Source of the DNA: an uncultured Prevotellaceae bacterium
Lineage (GTDB): Bacteria; Bacteroidota; Bacteroidia; Bacteroidales; Bacteroidaceae
NCBI GenBank assembly: GCA_902800595.1
Contig: CADCFA010000008.1
Coordinates: forward strand, 1 to 58,260
DNA: 58,260 nt
Reading direction: 5' to 3'
Shown piece by piece: positions 25,031 through 33,735 of the stretch. The notes beneath the pieces are model-generated. The model ran no database searches. It saw only the letters and a program-made list of their open reading frames with translations, and had not been told where the DNA came from. The position numbers were made by a program, and so were the translations under genes. How positions within the stretch are numbered: position 1 is the first letter of the stretch; every line of letters starts with the position of its first letter.

Positions 25031-26368
25031 ATGAAAAGATTGCTTTTTCTGATGTCGGCGGTTTTGATTAACTGCCTGTGCGGTGGCCTGATGGCCTCTG
25101 CTGCGGGGTTTAGCCCCATGTCGGGAGCTGTTGGACTGAATGTCCTTGCGGCAGTTGTTGGCAATGTTGCCCCTGCCGGTTCCCTTTGTGCCGGTGTATA
25201 TACTGAGATATGGACTGGCGAGCTCGTAAAACATCTGCGCCGTGGCCTTGAGGCTACCTGGCTCGATGGTATTCCTGACAACTCAAGTATCGTAAAGAAT
25301 GACATTATCCATTTGGTAGAGGTCGGCGTGGAGCCTGACGTACTGGTAAACAATACAACTTATCCAATCCCCTTGCAGGCCCTCGATGATGCGGATATCG
25401 CCATCCAGCTTGATAAGTTCCAGACTAAAGTAACTCCTATCACAGACGATGAACTTTATGCCATCAGCTATGATAAGATGACACGTGTAAAGGAAAGTCA
25501 TGGTAACTCTATCAACGACTCCAAGTTTGCCAAGGCCGCTCACGCCATGTGTGCTGCCAGCAATGGTGCGAAGACTCCCGTTTTGAAGACTACCGGCTCA
25601 CGCGATCCTGAGACTGGCCGTATCAAGCTCGTACCAAACGACCTTATCCGTATGAAGAAAGCTATGGATAAGCTGGGTGTTCCTACTATTGGCCGTCGCC
25701 TGGTATTATGCAGTGACCACATTAACGACTTGCTGGAGGTTGACCAGAAGTTCAAGGAGCAGTACAATATCAACCGCAACGATGGTACTGTTGGTCGCCT
25801 ATATGGCTTCGATATCTATGAGTTTGCCAACAACCCGCTCTACACTACGGCAGGCACAAAGAAGGCTCTGGGTGCAACCGCAAGCACGGGTGAGTTCCAG
25901 TGCTCGTTCGCGTTCTATGTTCAGCGTGTGTTCAAGGCTACCGGCTCGACCAAGATGTACTACAGCGAGGCAGGCACGGATCCTGAATACCAGCGTAACA
26001 AGATCAACTTCCGTCACTACTTCATCTGCATGCCTAAGAAGGCCGATGCTGGCGTAGTCATTTACTCTGACTATGACGCTCAGGGTGCTCCCACCATCAC
26101 AGGTGATGATGCTATCAGCGTGAAGGCTGCCGGAGGTTCTAACAACCGTACCTATGCCACCTCAAACGGTGCTGACATTACGGCTGTAAGTGATTCAGAG
26201 TGGCTGACTGTAGCTGTAACTGGTAAAAAGGTGACCTTCACCAGTGAGGCATACGCCTACGACGCTGAGGGCGAGGCAACCCGTACCGCTACCGTGACCA
26301 TCGGTATCAAGGATACAGAGGTCACCAAGACCGTGACTGTAACACAGCCAATGGTTGAGAACGCATAA
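25031..26368 (+). CDS. major capsid protein with C-terminal BACON-like domain
   Basis: 445 residues. The central part (about 55-345) reads as an HK97-fold capsid protein (GELVKHLRRGLEATWLDGIPDN, RLYGFDIYEFANNP, KINFRHYFICMPKKADAG). The last ~90 residues are a BACON-type Ig-like domain (SDSEWLTVAVTGKKVTFT, TRTATVTIGI, KTVTVTQP), probably displayed on the capsid. The first 25 residues look like a signal peptide (RLLFLMSAVLINCLCGGLMASAA), odd for a capsid; an alternative ATG lies at 25091. Confidence 0.85.
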   Translation: MKRLLFLMSAVLINCLCGGLMASAAGFSPMSGAVGLNVLAAVVGNVAPAGSLCAGVYTEIWTGELVKHLRRGLEATWLDGIPDNSSIVKNDIIHLVEVGVEPDVLVNNTTYPIPLQALDDADIAIQLDKFQTKVTPITDDELYAISYDKMTRVKESHGNSINDSKFAKAAHAMCAASNGAKTPVLKTTGSRDPETGRIKLVPNDLIRMKKAMDKLGVPTIGRRLVLCSDHINDLLEVDQKFKEQYNINRNDGTVGRLYGFDIYEFANNPLYTTAGTKKALGATASTGEFQCSFAFYVQRVFKATGSTKMYYSEAGTDPEYQRNKINFRHYFICMPKKADAGVVIYSDYDAQGAPTITGDDAISVKAAGGSNNRTYATSNGADITAVSDSEWLTVAVTGKKVTFTSEAYAYDAEGEATRTATVTIGIKDTEVTKTVTVTQPMVENA

Positions 26369-26381
26369 GGAAACGTAGGCT

Positions 26382-26849
26382 ATGGCAAACAAGCTGCAAT
26401 ATCTGGTAATCCACTGCACAGACACACCTGCTGGCCGTGAAGTGACATCGGATGACATCCGTCACTGGCACACTGACCCTGTGTCGAAGGGTGGTCGTGG
26501 CTGGAAGCAAGTGGGTTACACAGATATGTTCCACCTCGACGGCAGAAGGGAGCGTCTTGTTAGGAATAACGAGGATGCCTATGTGGACGGTTGGGAGATT
26601 ACCAACGGCGTAGCTGGCTACAACAGCGTGAGCCGTCACATCGTCTATGTCGGAGGCTGTGCAGCTAATGACCATAAGCGCAAGATAGACACGCGCACGG
26701 AAGCTCAGCGCAGAGCCATGAAGGAATATGTGCTGAACTTCCACAAGCGTTTCCCCTCTGTTAAGATTGTGGGACACAACCAACTGGCAGCTAAGGAGTG
26801 CCCGTGTTTCAATGTTCCCGCATGGCTGAAGGAGATAGGAATAAAATAA
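26382..26849 (+). CDS. N-acetylmuramoyl-L-alanine amidase (endolysin)
   Basis: 155 residues, T7-lysozyme-like Amidase_2. Zn ligands are suggested by His11 (YLVIHCTDTP), the His in KIVGHNQLAAKECPCFNV and the Cys in CPCF. It cleaves the peptide side chain from MurNAc at lysis. No signal peptide, so it needs a holin. It is followed by spanin-like genes. Confidence 0.92.
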   Translation: MANKLQYLVIHCTDTPAGREVTSDDIRHWHTDPVSKGGRGWKQVGYTDMFHLDGRRERLVRNNEDAYVDGWEITNGVAGYNSVSRHIVYVGGCAANDHKRKIDTRTEAQRRAMKEYVLNFHKRFPSVKIVGHNQLAAKECPCFNVPAWLKEIGIK

Positions 26850-26858
26850 TATCTGAAC

Positions 26859-27476
26859 ATGGACTGGAGTACAATACTTAGTATGGACTTGAGCACGATA
26901 CTTAATTACGTTTTCGGAACCGGCCTGGTGGCAACACTCATCAGCCTGCTAAGCATCCGCAGTGAACTTCGCAAGGTTCGTGCGGAGGCAAAGAAGGCAG
27001 AGGCAGAAGCCGACTCCGTCAAGATAACCAATACTGAGAACGCTACGCGCATACTGGTTCAGAATATTGTAGAACCCCTAAGAGAAGAATTGGATGCAAC
27101 AAGAAAAGAACTGTACCAGGCGAGGGAAGAGCTTAAAGAGGTTCCACCCCTCAAGCGTCAGGTTGTCCGGCTGTGTAAGGCTATGGAGGCTGTTAAGTCT
27201 TGCCCTTATAACAGTGAGTGCCCTGTGCGTGATGAGTTGCAAAAGTCAGGCGACGATGCCTCAAGCGTCCTACGTACCTCCTCCCGTGGCAATTCCAACG
27301 CTCACACCCGTAGCGGTGGACGGCGACAGCGCAATGCTGGAGGCCAAGCTTCGCACGGATTCAAGCGGAAGGGTGATACTGGATCTGCTTCGTCAGGAAA
27401 CCTCGAAACGGATGAGCCTGCAGGCGGAGATCGACTCTCTGGGCAACCTGAAGGTGAAAGCCAAACGGAAGCCTGA
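26859..27476 (+). CDS. inner-membrane spanin/holin-like protein
   Basis: 205 residues. One N-terminal transmembrane helix (about 15-34; LNYVFGTGLVATLISLLSI), then a coiled coil (35-105, Arg/Lys/Glu rich) and a low-complexity tail (130-205). The tail is encoded on top of the next gene in another frame. The layout is that of an i-spanin (Rz-like). Confidence 0.68.
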   Translation: MDWSTILSMDLSTILNYVFGTGLVATLISLLSIRSELRKVRAEAKKAEAEADSVKITNTENATRILVQNIVEPLREELDATRKELYQAREELKEVPPLKRQVVRLCKAMEAVKSCPYNSECPVRDELQKSGDDASSVLRTSSRGNSNAHTRSGGRRQRNAGGQASHGFKRKGDTGSASSGNLETDEPAGGDRLSGQPEGESQTEA

Positions 27477-27684
27477 CACCGTCTATGTCGAAGGAAAGGA
27501 CTCCTTGATATACGTTCCGGTTCCCGGCCCTGAAAGGGAAGTGGAAAAGGTTGTCGAGGTTAATGTCCTAAACAAATGGCAGAAGGCTATGGTATGGCTT
27601 GGCTCAGCAGCTCTGCTGATAGTGGCAGCCCTCGGACTCCCGAAGCTCTTAAAACTGATTTTAAAACTCTTAAAACGCTATTAA
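27160..27684 (+). CDS. lipoprotein with C-terminal membrane helix (o-spanin-like)
   Basis: Nested within and extending beyond the previous gene in a different frame. A lipoprotein signal (RLLSLALITVSALCVMSC) gives lipobox VMSC, followed by Pro-rich SYVPPPVAIPTLTP, a helical region, and a C-terminal hydrophobic helix (AMVWLGSAALLIVAALGLP). The start is uncertain: a TTG near 27160 gives a clean signal peptide, while the ATG at 27094 adds a basic leader. The extra C-terminal helix is unusual for Rz1. Confidence 0.6.
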   Translation, partial: RLSGCVRLWRLLSLALITVSALCVMSCKSQATMPQASYVPPPVAIPTLTPVAVDGDSAMLEAKLRTDSSGRVILDLLRQETSKRMSLQAEIDSLGNLKVKAKRKPDTVYVEGKDSLIYVPVPGPEREVEKVVEVNVLNKWQKAMVWLGSAALLIVAALGLPKLLKLILKLLKRY

Positions 27685-27685
27685 A

Positions 27686-27895
27686 ATGGCAAAGGATAAG
27701 GAAAAGAACGAGGCCCCTGCCAGTCAGGAGCCTAAGAAGGAAGAACCGGCATTCCTTGAGCAGTACCGCAAGTGCTACCCGACGAATAAGAAGTTCTACG
27801 TGGCTTCCGACAATATGGTATTCCTTGAGAGTGAATTCAAAAAGGCCGCAGCACACCAGGCAACGCTGGGCAGCGGTGAGTTAATAACCTATTAA
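27686..27895 (+). CDS. small phage structural or assembly protein
   Basis: 69 residues; highly charged N-terminus (MAKDKEKNEAPASQEPKKEE), then a compact segment ending in GELITY. It lies between lysis and sheath genes. Not recognised. Confidence 0.65.
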   Translation: MAKDKEKNEAPASQEPKKEEPAFLEQYRKCYPTNKKFYVASDNMVFLESEFKKAAAHQATLGSGELITY

Positions 27896-27906
27896 ACAAC
27901 AACAAC

Positions 27907-29088
27907 ATGTTACCCAACGTAAAAATCATTCTTGGAAACGGAAACGTCGGCTCAGTGAGCCTTTCCGATGATGGTGTTGCCGCTCTGCTTCTGACTGGTG
28001 CTGCAGTGGAAAACAAGTTTGCGCTCAACACTCGCTATGTGCTGAGTGGCACAAGCGGTCTTGCCACTCTTGGTATCACTGAGGCAAACAACCCTCTTAT
28101 CTGGAAGGATGTTAACGCCTTCTACACAGAAGCCGGTGACGGCGCAGAGCTTCACATTCTGGCCGTGTCTGAGGCAACCACTCTGACACAGATGGTGGCA
28201 GCTGCTGCTGACAGCCCCATCCACAAGCTTCTCGATCCCGCAGCCGGTCGCATCCGTCTGGTAGGTCTGAACCGTACACTCCCCGCTAACTACGAGGCCA
28301 CTATGAACGGCTGTGTTGACGGTGACGTACAGACCGCCGTAGCTGCTGCTCAGGCTATCGCTGAGAGCTATCTGGGCAAGATTGCCCCTGTTTGTATTAT
28401 GGTTCCTGCCATGAAGTGGAGTGGCAGCATGACCGGCATCTACCAGCCTCGCGAGGGCTCGCAGAATATGGTCAGTGTTATACTCGCTTCTGACGGTAAG
28501 GTTGGTACAACTCAGAGTGCCGCTATGGGTATGATTCTCGGTCGTGCCGCTAAGGTTCCCGTGAACGTAAGCATTGGCCGCGTTAAGGATGGAGCCATCT
28601 GTGCTTCTGGTGCTGGCTTCCTGATGGATGGCACAACTCCTGAGAGCCACTATGCAGACTGGAACGCTCTGCATGATGCAGGCTACATCTTCTTCCGTAC
28701 CTATATCGGAAAGGGTGGCTACTATCTGAACGATGACGCAACCGCAACGGCCACCACAGATGACTACTGCCGTCTGTGCCTGACACGTGTTATCCAGAAG
28801 GCAGTTGTAATCTGTTACAAGTGCTACATCGATGAGATTCTGGACAACATCGACGTTGCCCCTGAGACGGGCAAGATCCCGACTGCTATGGCCAAGTACT
28901 ACGAGTCACTGCTGGCCAAGAACATCAACAGTGGTATGGAGGGTGAGATGAGCGGCTTCAACGCAAGCATCGATCCTGATCAAGACCTTATCACTACCGG
29001 CAAGATGGACGTGGTGGCCCGCATCACTCCGACTGCCCTGCTCCGTGAGATTGAGGTGAACCTTGCATTTACTAACCCTAACGCATAA
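27907..29088 (+). CDS. contractile tail sheath protein (DUF2586-like)
   Basis: 393 residues, the contractile outer tube of the tail. N-terminal MLPNVKIILGNGNVGSVSLS, central GRIRLVGLNR, and the sheath-like C-terminal DDYCRLCLTRVIQKAVVICY and ARITPTALLREIEVNLAF. It is followed directly by the tube gene, the usual myovirus order. Confidence 0.85.
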   Translation: MLPNVKIILGNGNVGSVSLSDDGVAALLLTGAAVENKFALNTRYVLSGTSGLATLGITEANNPLIWKDVNAFYTEAGDGAELHILAVSEATTLTQMVAAAADSPIHKLLDPAAGRIRLVGLNRTLPANYEATMNGCVDGDVQTAVAAAQAIAESYLGKIAPVCIMVPAMKWSGSMTGIYQPREGSQNMVSVILASDGKVGTTQSAAMGMILGRAAKVPVNVSIGRVKDGAICASGAGFLMDGTTPESHYADWNALHDAGYIFFRTYIGKGGYYLNDDATATATTDDYCRLCLTRVIQKAVVICYKCYIDEILDNIDVAPETGKIPTAMAKYYESLLAKNINSGMEGEMSGFNASIDPDQDLITTGKMDVVARITPTALLREIEVNLAFTNPNA

Positions 29089-29093
29089 GAACA

Positions 29094-29519
29094 ATGAAAG
29101 ACTTTAATTCAAAGGAATATGCCTGGATCGATGTTACCGTCGTAGTTCTGGGCGTGGAGATCAAGACCGTTCGAGCCGTTGAGTACAAGTCAAAGCGTGC
29201 TACAGAGGCCCTCTATGCTGCTGGCAAGTGGGCGCGTGGCATCCAGAGAGGCCGCAAGGAGGTTGAGGGAACGCTTACCGTTCTCCAGTCTGCCCTGATT
29301 GCCCTTCAGGACGCAGGTAAGGCTGCTGGCTTCAACGATATCACCGATATCGAGTTCGACATGGTTGTGTCGTATGCCAGCGAGTACGGCGGCAAGGTCA
29401 CCACAGACCGCATCCACCAGTGTGCTATCACTGAGGCCGTGAACTCCATCAAGGAAGGCGACCTCTATTCAGAGCACGCCCTGCCGTTCATCGCTTGTGA
29501 AGTTGAGTATGGTATTTAA
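29094..29519 (+). CDS. tail tube protein
   Basis: 141 residues with a beta-rich tube-like fold: YAWIDVTVVVLGVEIKTVRA, then GKWARGIQRGRKEVEGTLTV and a C-terminal ACEVEYGI strand. Order sheath-tube-chaperone-tape measure is standard, so the identification rests on both sequence and position. Confidence 0.78.
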   Translation: MKDFNSKEYAWIDVTVVVLGVEIKTVRAVEYKSKRATEALYAAGKWARGIQRGRKEVEGTLTVLQSALIALQDAGKAAGFNDITDIEFDMVVSYASEYGGKVTTDRIHQCAITEAVNSIKEGDLYSEHALPFIACEVEYGI

Positions 29520-29531
29520 TCCAGGACTGCC

Positions 29532-29825
29532 ATGAAGGAAATCGATTCAAAACAGATTGATGCGTGGAAGAAAGCGCACGGCGACGTTTTCAAGGTAGAG
29601 GTTGACGGTAAGGTCTGCTACCTGAAGAAACCAGACCGCAAGGTGCTGGGAGCCGCTTCCGTTCTCGGAAAGAACGACCCGATGAAGTACAACGAAGTCC
29701 TGCTGGAGAACTGCTGGCTGGGTGGCGATGAGGAAATTAAGAAGGATGACAGCCTGTTCCTGGGCGTGTCAAGCCATCTTGCAGAAATCATCGAGATCAA
29801 GACCGCAGAGATAAAAAAACTCTAA
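29532..29825 (+). CDS. tail assembly chaperone, short form (gpG-like)
   Basis: 97 residues. It ends ...EIKTAEIKKL at a slippery A AAA AAA C (29813-29820). A -1 shift there opens a second frame of 64 codons up to 30013. Tail assembly chaperones made in a short and a frameshifted long form just before the tape measure gene are conserved in long-tailed phages, including Mu. Confidence 0.85.
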   Translation: MKEIDSKQIDAWKKAHGDVFKVEVDGKVCYLKKPDRKVLGAASVLGKNDPMKYNEVLLENCWLGGDEEIKKDDSLFLGVSSHLAEIIEIKTAEIKKL

Positions 29826-30013
29826 GCCGGACAGGTTTAAAGGATAAGCGCGGATGGCTCTCCCTCGGCGATGCGCTCATTCGCGCTTATCTTCATTTCG
29901 ACCCCTCCGACCTGTCTGACGAAGAATGGGCGATGCAGATAGGGATGGCAGAATATATCAGGGCCGACTTAACAAATTCACTCACCATTAGTTTACGAGC
30001 ATGCCTACGTTAG
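29819..30013 (+). CDS. -1 frameshift extension of the tail assembly chaperone
   Basis: No independent start. After slippage at A AAA AAA the frame reads TLSRTGLKDKRGWLSLGDAL, then a segment with HFDPSDLSDEEWAMQIGMAEY, ending at TAG 30011-30013 inside the tape measure start. The fusion would be about 160 residues. A gene-free reading of 29826-30000 would otherwise leave an unexplained gap. Confidence 0.72.
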   Translation, partial: TLSRTGLKDKRGWLSLGDALIRAYLHFDPSDLSDEEWAMQIGMAEYIRADLTNSLTISLRACLR

Positions 30014-33000
30014 AATATACTTTCTCCATCCAAGACCAAGCCAGTGATAAGCTGCTACGGATAACGGCTGCCAGCCAGCCGCTCATCAGTGCGGTTACTA
30101 CCGTGCAGGATAAGATGGCCGCTGCCGGTACACTGATGAATGAGACGGGCGGTAGCATTACTGCCCTGAAGGCACAGATTGACGCGCTGAGCGCAGAACG
30201 TGACCTGCTTCCGGCTGATGGTCTGGGAACTATCGCCCAATACAACGAACGCATCGGAGAGCTTCAGCAGAAGGTGTCTGACCTGCAGACCGCCATGCCG
30301 AAGCCCGTCACCGTTCCTTACACATTTACCCTGAATGACCGTGTCTCTGGCGGCCTTCGGAAGATTAACACAGAGAGCGAGCACGTCCGCAGTGCTATGG
30401 ATGGCGTTGGCCAGAAGATGAAGGCCGCAGACGCATTGATGGACGCGACGGGCAGAAGCGTCGGTGCGCTTCGTGCCAAGATAGAGGCCCTTCGTGCTGA
30501 GCGCGAGTGGATCCCCTCAGACAACCTCGATGCCATCCGTGAATATGACAAAGAAATCAAGTCGCTGGGTGATGAGATAGAGCGTGTGGAACGCCTTACC
30601 AGCGGCACAAGTAACTTGAGCAAGTGGGCCGGTGACTTGGCAAGTAGCGTCCCCGGCATCGGACTGCTCAAGAACCCCATCGTTCAAGCTGGAGCCGCGA
30701 TGATTGGAACGGCCAAGTCTGCCATGACCTTCGACCAGAACATGGCACAGGTGAATATTACCACACTGCTTGAAGGAGAGGATCTCGAAAACCTGAAGAA
30801 AGGCATCAAGGGCGTGGCAGAAGAGTTCGGCGCGGACGCTGCAACGGTTCCTTTGGCTTTCGACCTTATCAACTCACAGATCAACGATGCCGATAAGTCC
30901 ATGAATGTGCTGGCTGCCAGTATTAAGGGTAGCAAGGCGGGCTTCGCGGACGTGAACACCGTAGCCTCAGCACTGGCACAGACCGTGTCACTGTTGGGCG
31001 ATGTTGATGCCAATGAGGTGCTGGACGTGTTCTTCGCATCAAAGCGAATGGGTGCGGTGGACTTTTCCAGCTTGGCACAATACCTGCCGAAACTGCTGTC
31101 AACAGGTGTCGGCATGGGTATTGACTACAAAGACGTATCAGGCGCATTCTCCTACCTGACTGGTAAGGGCCAGAGTGCCGACCAGGCCACCGTTATGCTT
31201 CAGAACGCCATGTCTATGCTTGGCAAGGGTGACGTTCGCGATAAGATGGCAAAGGCTGGCGTGAAGGTCTTTGATGAGCAGGGCAAGATGCGTGGCATGA
31301 CGGATATCTTCGGCGACCTTAGTAACCTGATGAACGGACGCTCTGATGAGGAACGCTCACAGCTGCTGGAAGGTTTCGGCATTGTGGATAAGGAGGCAAA
31401 GGGAGCCTTTAACGTCCTGATGGCCGATATGGAAAAATACAAGGGTATTGTTGAAGGTGTTCAGGACGCTACTAAGAACGAGGAAGGTAACAAGGCCCTC
31501 GCAGCCAGTAAGAACACCGTTCAGGAGGCGGAGGAAGCGTGGAACCGCTTTAAGAACGTAGGCCTTTCCATCGGCGAGCAGATGCTACCTACTATCTCCA
31601 CCGGCCTTGAAACATTCTCCACACTTATTCAGGCTTTGTCGCCTGTAGTACAGTTGGTGGCCCCGATTATTAGTGGCGCGTTCTCTGGTGTCAGCGTGGT
31701 ACTGAAAGGCGTTACTTTTGTTGTTAGGACACTGATTGACTTTTTCGGTGGCTGGCTGAGTTACCTACAGGAGGGACAGCCTCTCGTTGTCGGCTTTACC
31801 GCTGCACTTGCCGCACTCGGAGTGGTATGGGCTGCCAACACGGCCATTGCCAAAGCCGATATCGTATGGCAGGGCATCAAGAATGGCCTTACCGTCGTTT
31901 CGACTACTCTTACGGAGGGATGGGCCGCAGCACAGGCATTGCTAAACGCCTCCTTCCTTGCCTGCCCGCTGACGTGGGTTATAGCTGCTATCGTTGCGGT
32001 TGTCGCTGCCGTAGCTGCTGCATGGCAGAAGTTCGAAGGCTTCCGTGTTGCAGTTCTTGGCGCATGGGGCGTAGTTAAGGAGTTCGGACGCGCACTCGTG
32101 AGTGCCATTGTGTCACCGATTAAACAGATTCTGAAAGGTATTGGAAGTCTTGGCGAGGCTATTGCCAACCTCTTTGAGGGCAATTTCGATGCAGCCGCGA
32201 CAGCAGCCAAGCAAGGCTTCAAAGATATAGGAAAGGGCGTGCTTCAGTCATCGCCCGCAGGTATTGCCGTCAACACGTGGAAAAACGGCAACTATGCCAA
32301 GGCATGGGAAGATGGCAAGCAGGCCGGACACCAGAGCTGGGCAAACTCACAGTCTGAGAAGGCAAAGTCGGCAGCGGAACTGCCAAAGGAACTTGAGGCC
32401 GCAATGAACGTATCAGAGACCGCTGCTCCCGCAGTCAGCACTCAAGACCTGCTGGAAAAGATGGATAAGAGCGGTAAGGGTGGTAAGAGCGGTAAGGGAT
32501 CCAAGACCAAGCAGACTCTTAACCTGAATGAAGAGGCCACCAACTATGCGCAGAGTGCCAACTATCTGGCAGCTACACAGAAGCTGGCTCCAGTAACGGC
32601 AAAGCTGCTGCCTATCGGTGACGTTGCTCAGGCTCCATCCGTCAATGGCGGCATCGCCAAGACGCAGGCCATCACTCAGACCAACAGCGCACTGACGGTG
32701 GACGTTTCCAAGCAGGAGTACGAACCAGAGGGTACAAACTACCTGAGCGATATCATGGCCAACGTCCGCAAGATAGCTGCTGCTGTCATGCTACCAATGG
32801 CCGTATCATTGACAAACCCGGCTGAGGTTTCTGCCAATACGAACATAGAAAATCCATTTGAGCTAACACTCCCTGTAGAAATTTATGCCATAGATGACGT
32901 TGCCGCTCCAGCGATGCCAGAAAGTCTTACCGATGCTACCGATATCGCCAACTCTGACAACAGCCAGAGCCAGACTTTCAACAGCAGCGTTCAGGAAAGC

Positions 33001-33141
33001 AGCAGCAACGGCAGCCGTAACGTTACCATCGACCGTGTATGCGACCAGATAGTTATCAACGTAGAGAATACCGACGGACAGGGTGCAGAGGAAATCCGCA
33101 GCCGTATTCTGGAGGTGCTCAATGAAATAGTGGAGGGATAG
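30001..33141 (+). CDS. tape measure protein
   Basis: 1046 residues; sets tail length. Two ~100-residue N-terminal repeats begin YTFSIQDQASDKLLRI and YTFTLNDRVSGGLRKI. A TP901-type central core follows (MTFDQNMAQVNITTLLEG, GKGQSADQATVMLQNAM). A strongly hydrophobic region lies at about 560-680 (VIAAIVAVVAAVAAAW) and a Ser/Gln-rich C-terminus closes it. The start overlaps the frameshift frame. Confidence 0.92.
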   Translation: MPTLEYTFSIQDQASDKLLRITAASQPLISAVTTVQDKMAAAGTLMNETGGSITALKAQIDALSAERDLLPADGLGTIAQYNERIGELQQKVSDLQTAMPKPVTVPYTFTLNDRVSGGLRKINTESEHVRSAMDGVGQKMKAADALMDATGRSVGALRAKIEALRAEREWIPSDNLDAIREYDKEIKSLGDEIERVERLTSGTSNLSKWAGDLASSVPGIGLLKNPIVQAGAAMIGTAKSAMTFDQNMAQVNITTLLEGEDLENLKKGIKGVAEEFGADAATVPLAFDLINSQINDADKSMNVLAASIKGSKAGFADVNTVASALAQTVSLLGDVDANEVLDVFFASKRMGAVDFSSLAQYLPKLLSTGVGMGIDYKDVSGAFSYLTGKGQSADQATVMLQNAMSMLGKGDVRDKMAKAGVKVFDEQGKMRGMTDIFGDLSNLMNGRSDEERSQLLEGFGIVDKEAKGAFNVLMADMEKYKGIVEGVQDATKNEEGNKALAASKNTVQEAEEAWNRFKNVGLSIGEQMLPTISTGLETFSTLIQALSPVVQLVAPIISGAFSGVSVVLKGVTFVVRTLIDFFGGWLSYLQEGQPLVVGFTAALAALGVVWAANTAIAKADIVWQGIKNGLTVVSTTLTEGWAAAQALLNASFLACPLTWVIAAIVAVVAAVAAAWQKFEGFRVAVLGAWGVVKEFGRALVSAIVSPIKQILKGIGSLGEAIANLFEGNFDAAATAAKQGFKDIGKGVLQSSPAGIAVNTWKNGNYAKAWEDGKQAGHQSWANSQSEKAKSAAELPKELEAAMNVSETAAPAVSTQDLLEKMDKSGKGGKSGKGSKTKQTLNLNEEATNYAQSANYLAATQKLAPVTAKLLPIGDVAQAPSVNGGIAKTQAITQTNSALTVDVSKQEYEPEGTNYLSDIMANVRKIAAAVMLPMAVSLTNPAEVSANTNIENPFELTLPVEIYAIDDVAAPAMPESLTDATDIANSDNSQSQTFNSSVQESSSNGSRNVTIDRVCDQIVINVENTDGQGAEEIRSRILEVLNEIVEG

Positions 33142-33144
33142 GCT

Positions 33145-33732
33145 ATGGGTGTATTTTCAGTCTATGACATCATCAAAAAGGCACAGGCAGCAGCCTCAAC
33201 GATTGACACGCTGCTTGGCTCTAAGATTGGCGATCCGAAGTTCAAGCCCAAGTATGACGGCCCCGAAGCCAATGAGCGCGAGAGCAGCAATCTCGGCTCT
33301 ACGCTGAGGAAGCGCGACGCTAACGGACGCTGGTACTTCATGCCAGTTGTGCTGGTGTATAAAGGAAAGGAGTATGAGATGCCCAACTCCCTCATTTCCA
33401 TACGCGGAAAGAAGCATATCGTGTCCACCCCTATGGTTGGCCGTAAGGGAACCGTCAAGGAGCTTATCAGCATGGAGGATTACGAGATCAAGATTCAGGG
33501 TGTGGCCTTGGGCACTGACTGGCCCGATGACCAGTTGGCCGACATCAAGGAAATCTACGCCGTGAATGAGAGTGTACAGTTGAAATGCGCCCTCACCGAT
33601 ATCTTCATGGATGAGGAAGACATGGTTGTAATCAAGAGCATAGACATTCCCGAAATGAGAGGTGTCGAACACGCTCAGACCTACAGCCTCGACCTTGAGA
33701 CAGACAGGAGTTTTGAACTGATAATGGAGTGA
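33145..33732 (+). CDS. baseplate-associated protein (DUF6046-like)
   Basis: 195 residues. A Bacteroidetes phage tail family by my reading, in the position of Mu gpN. It contains FMPVVLVYKGKEYEMPNSLI and GVALGTDWPDDQLADIKEIY. It probably bridges tail and hub. The DUF name is from memory. Confidence 0.65.
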   Translation: MGVFSVYDIIKKAQAAASTIDTLLGSKIGDPKFKPKYDGPEANERESSNLGSTLRKRDANGRWYFMPVVLVYKGKEYEMPNSLISIRGKKHIVSTPMVGRKGTVKELISMEDYEIKIQGVALGTDWPDDQLADIKEIYAVNESVQLKCALTDIFMDEEDMVVIKSIDIPEMRGVEHAQTYSLDLETDRSFELIME

Positions 33733-33735
33733 TAT

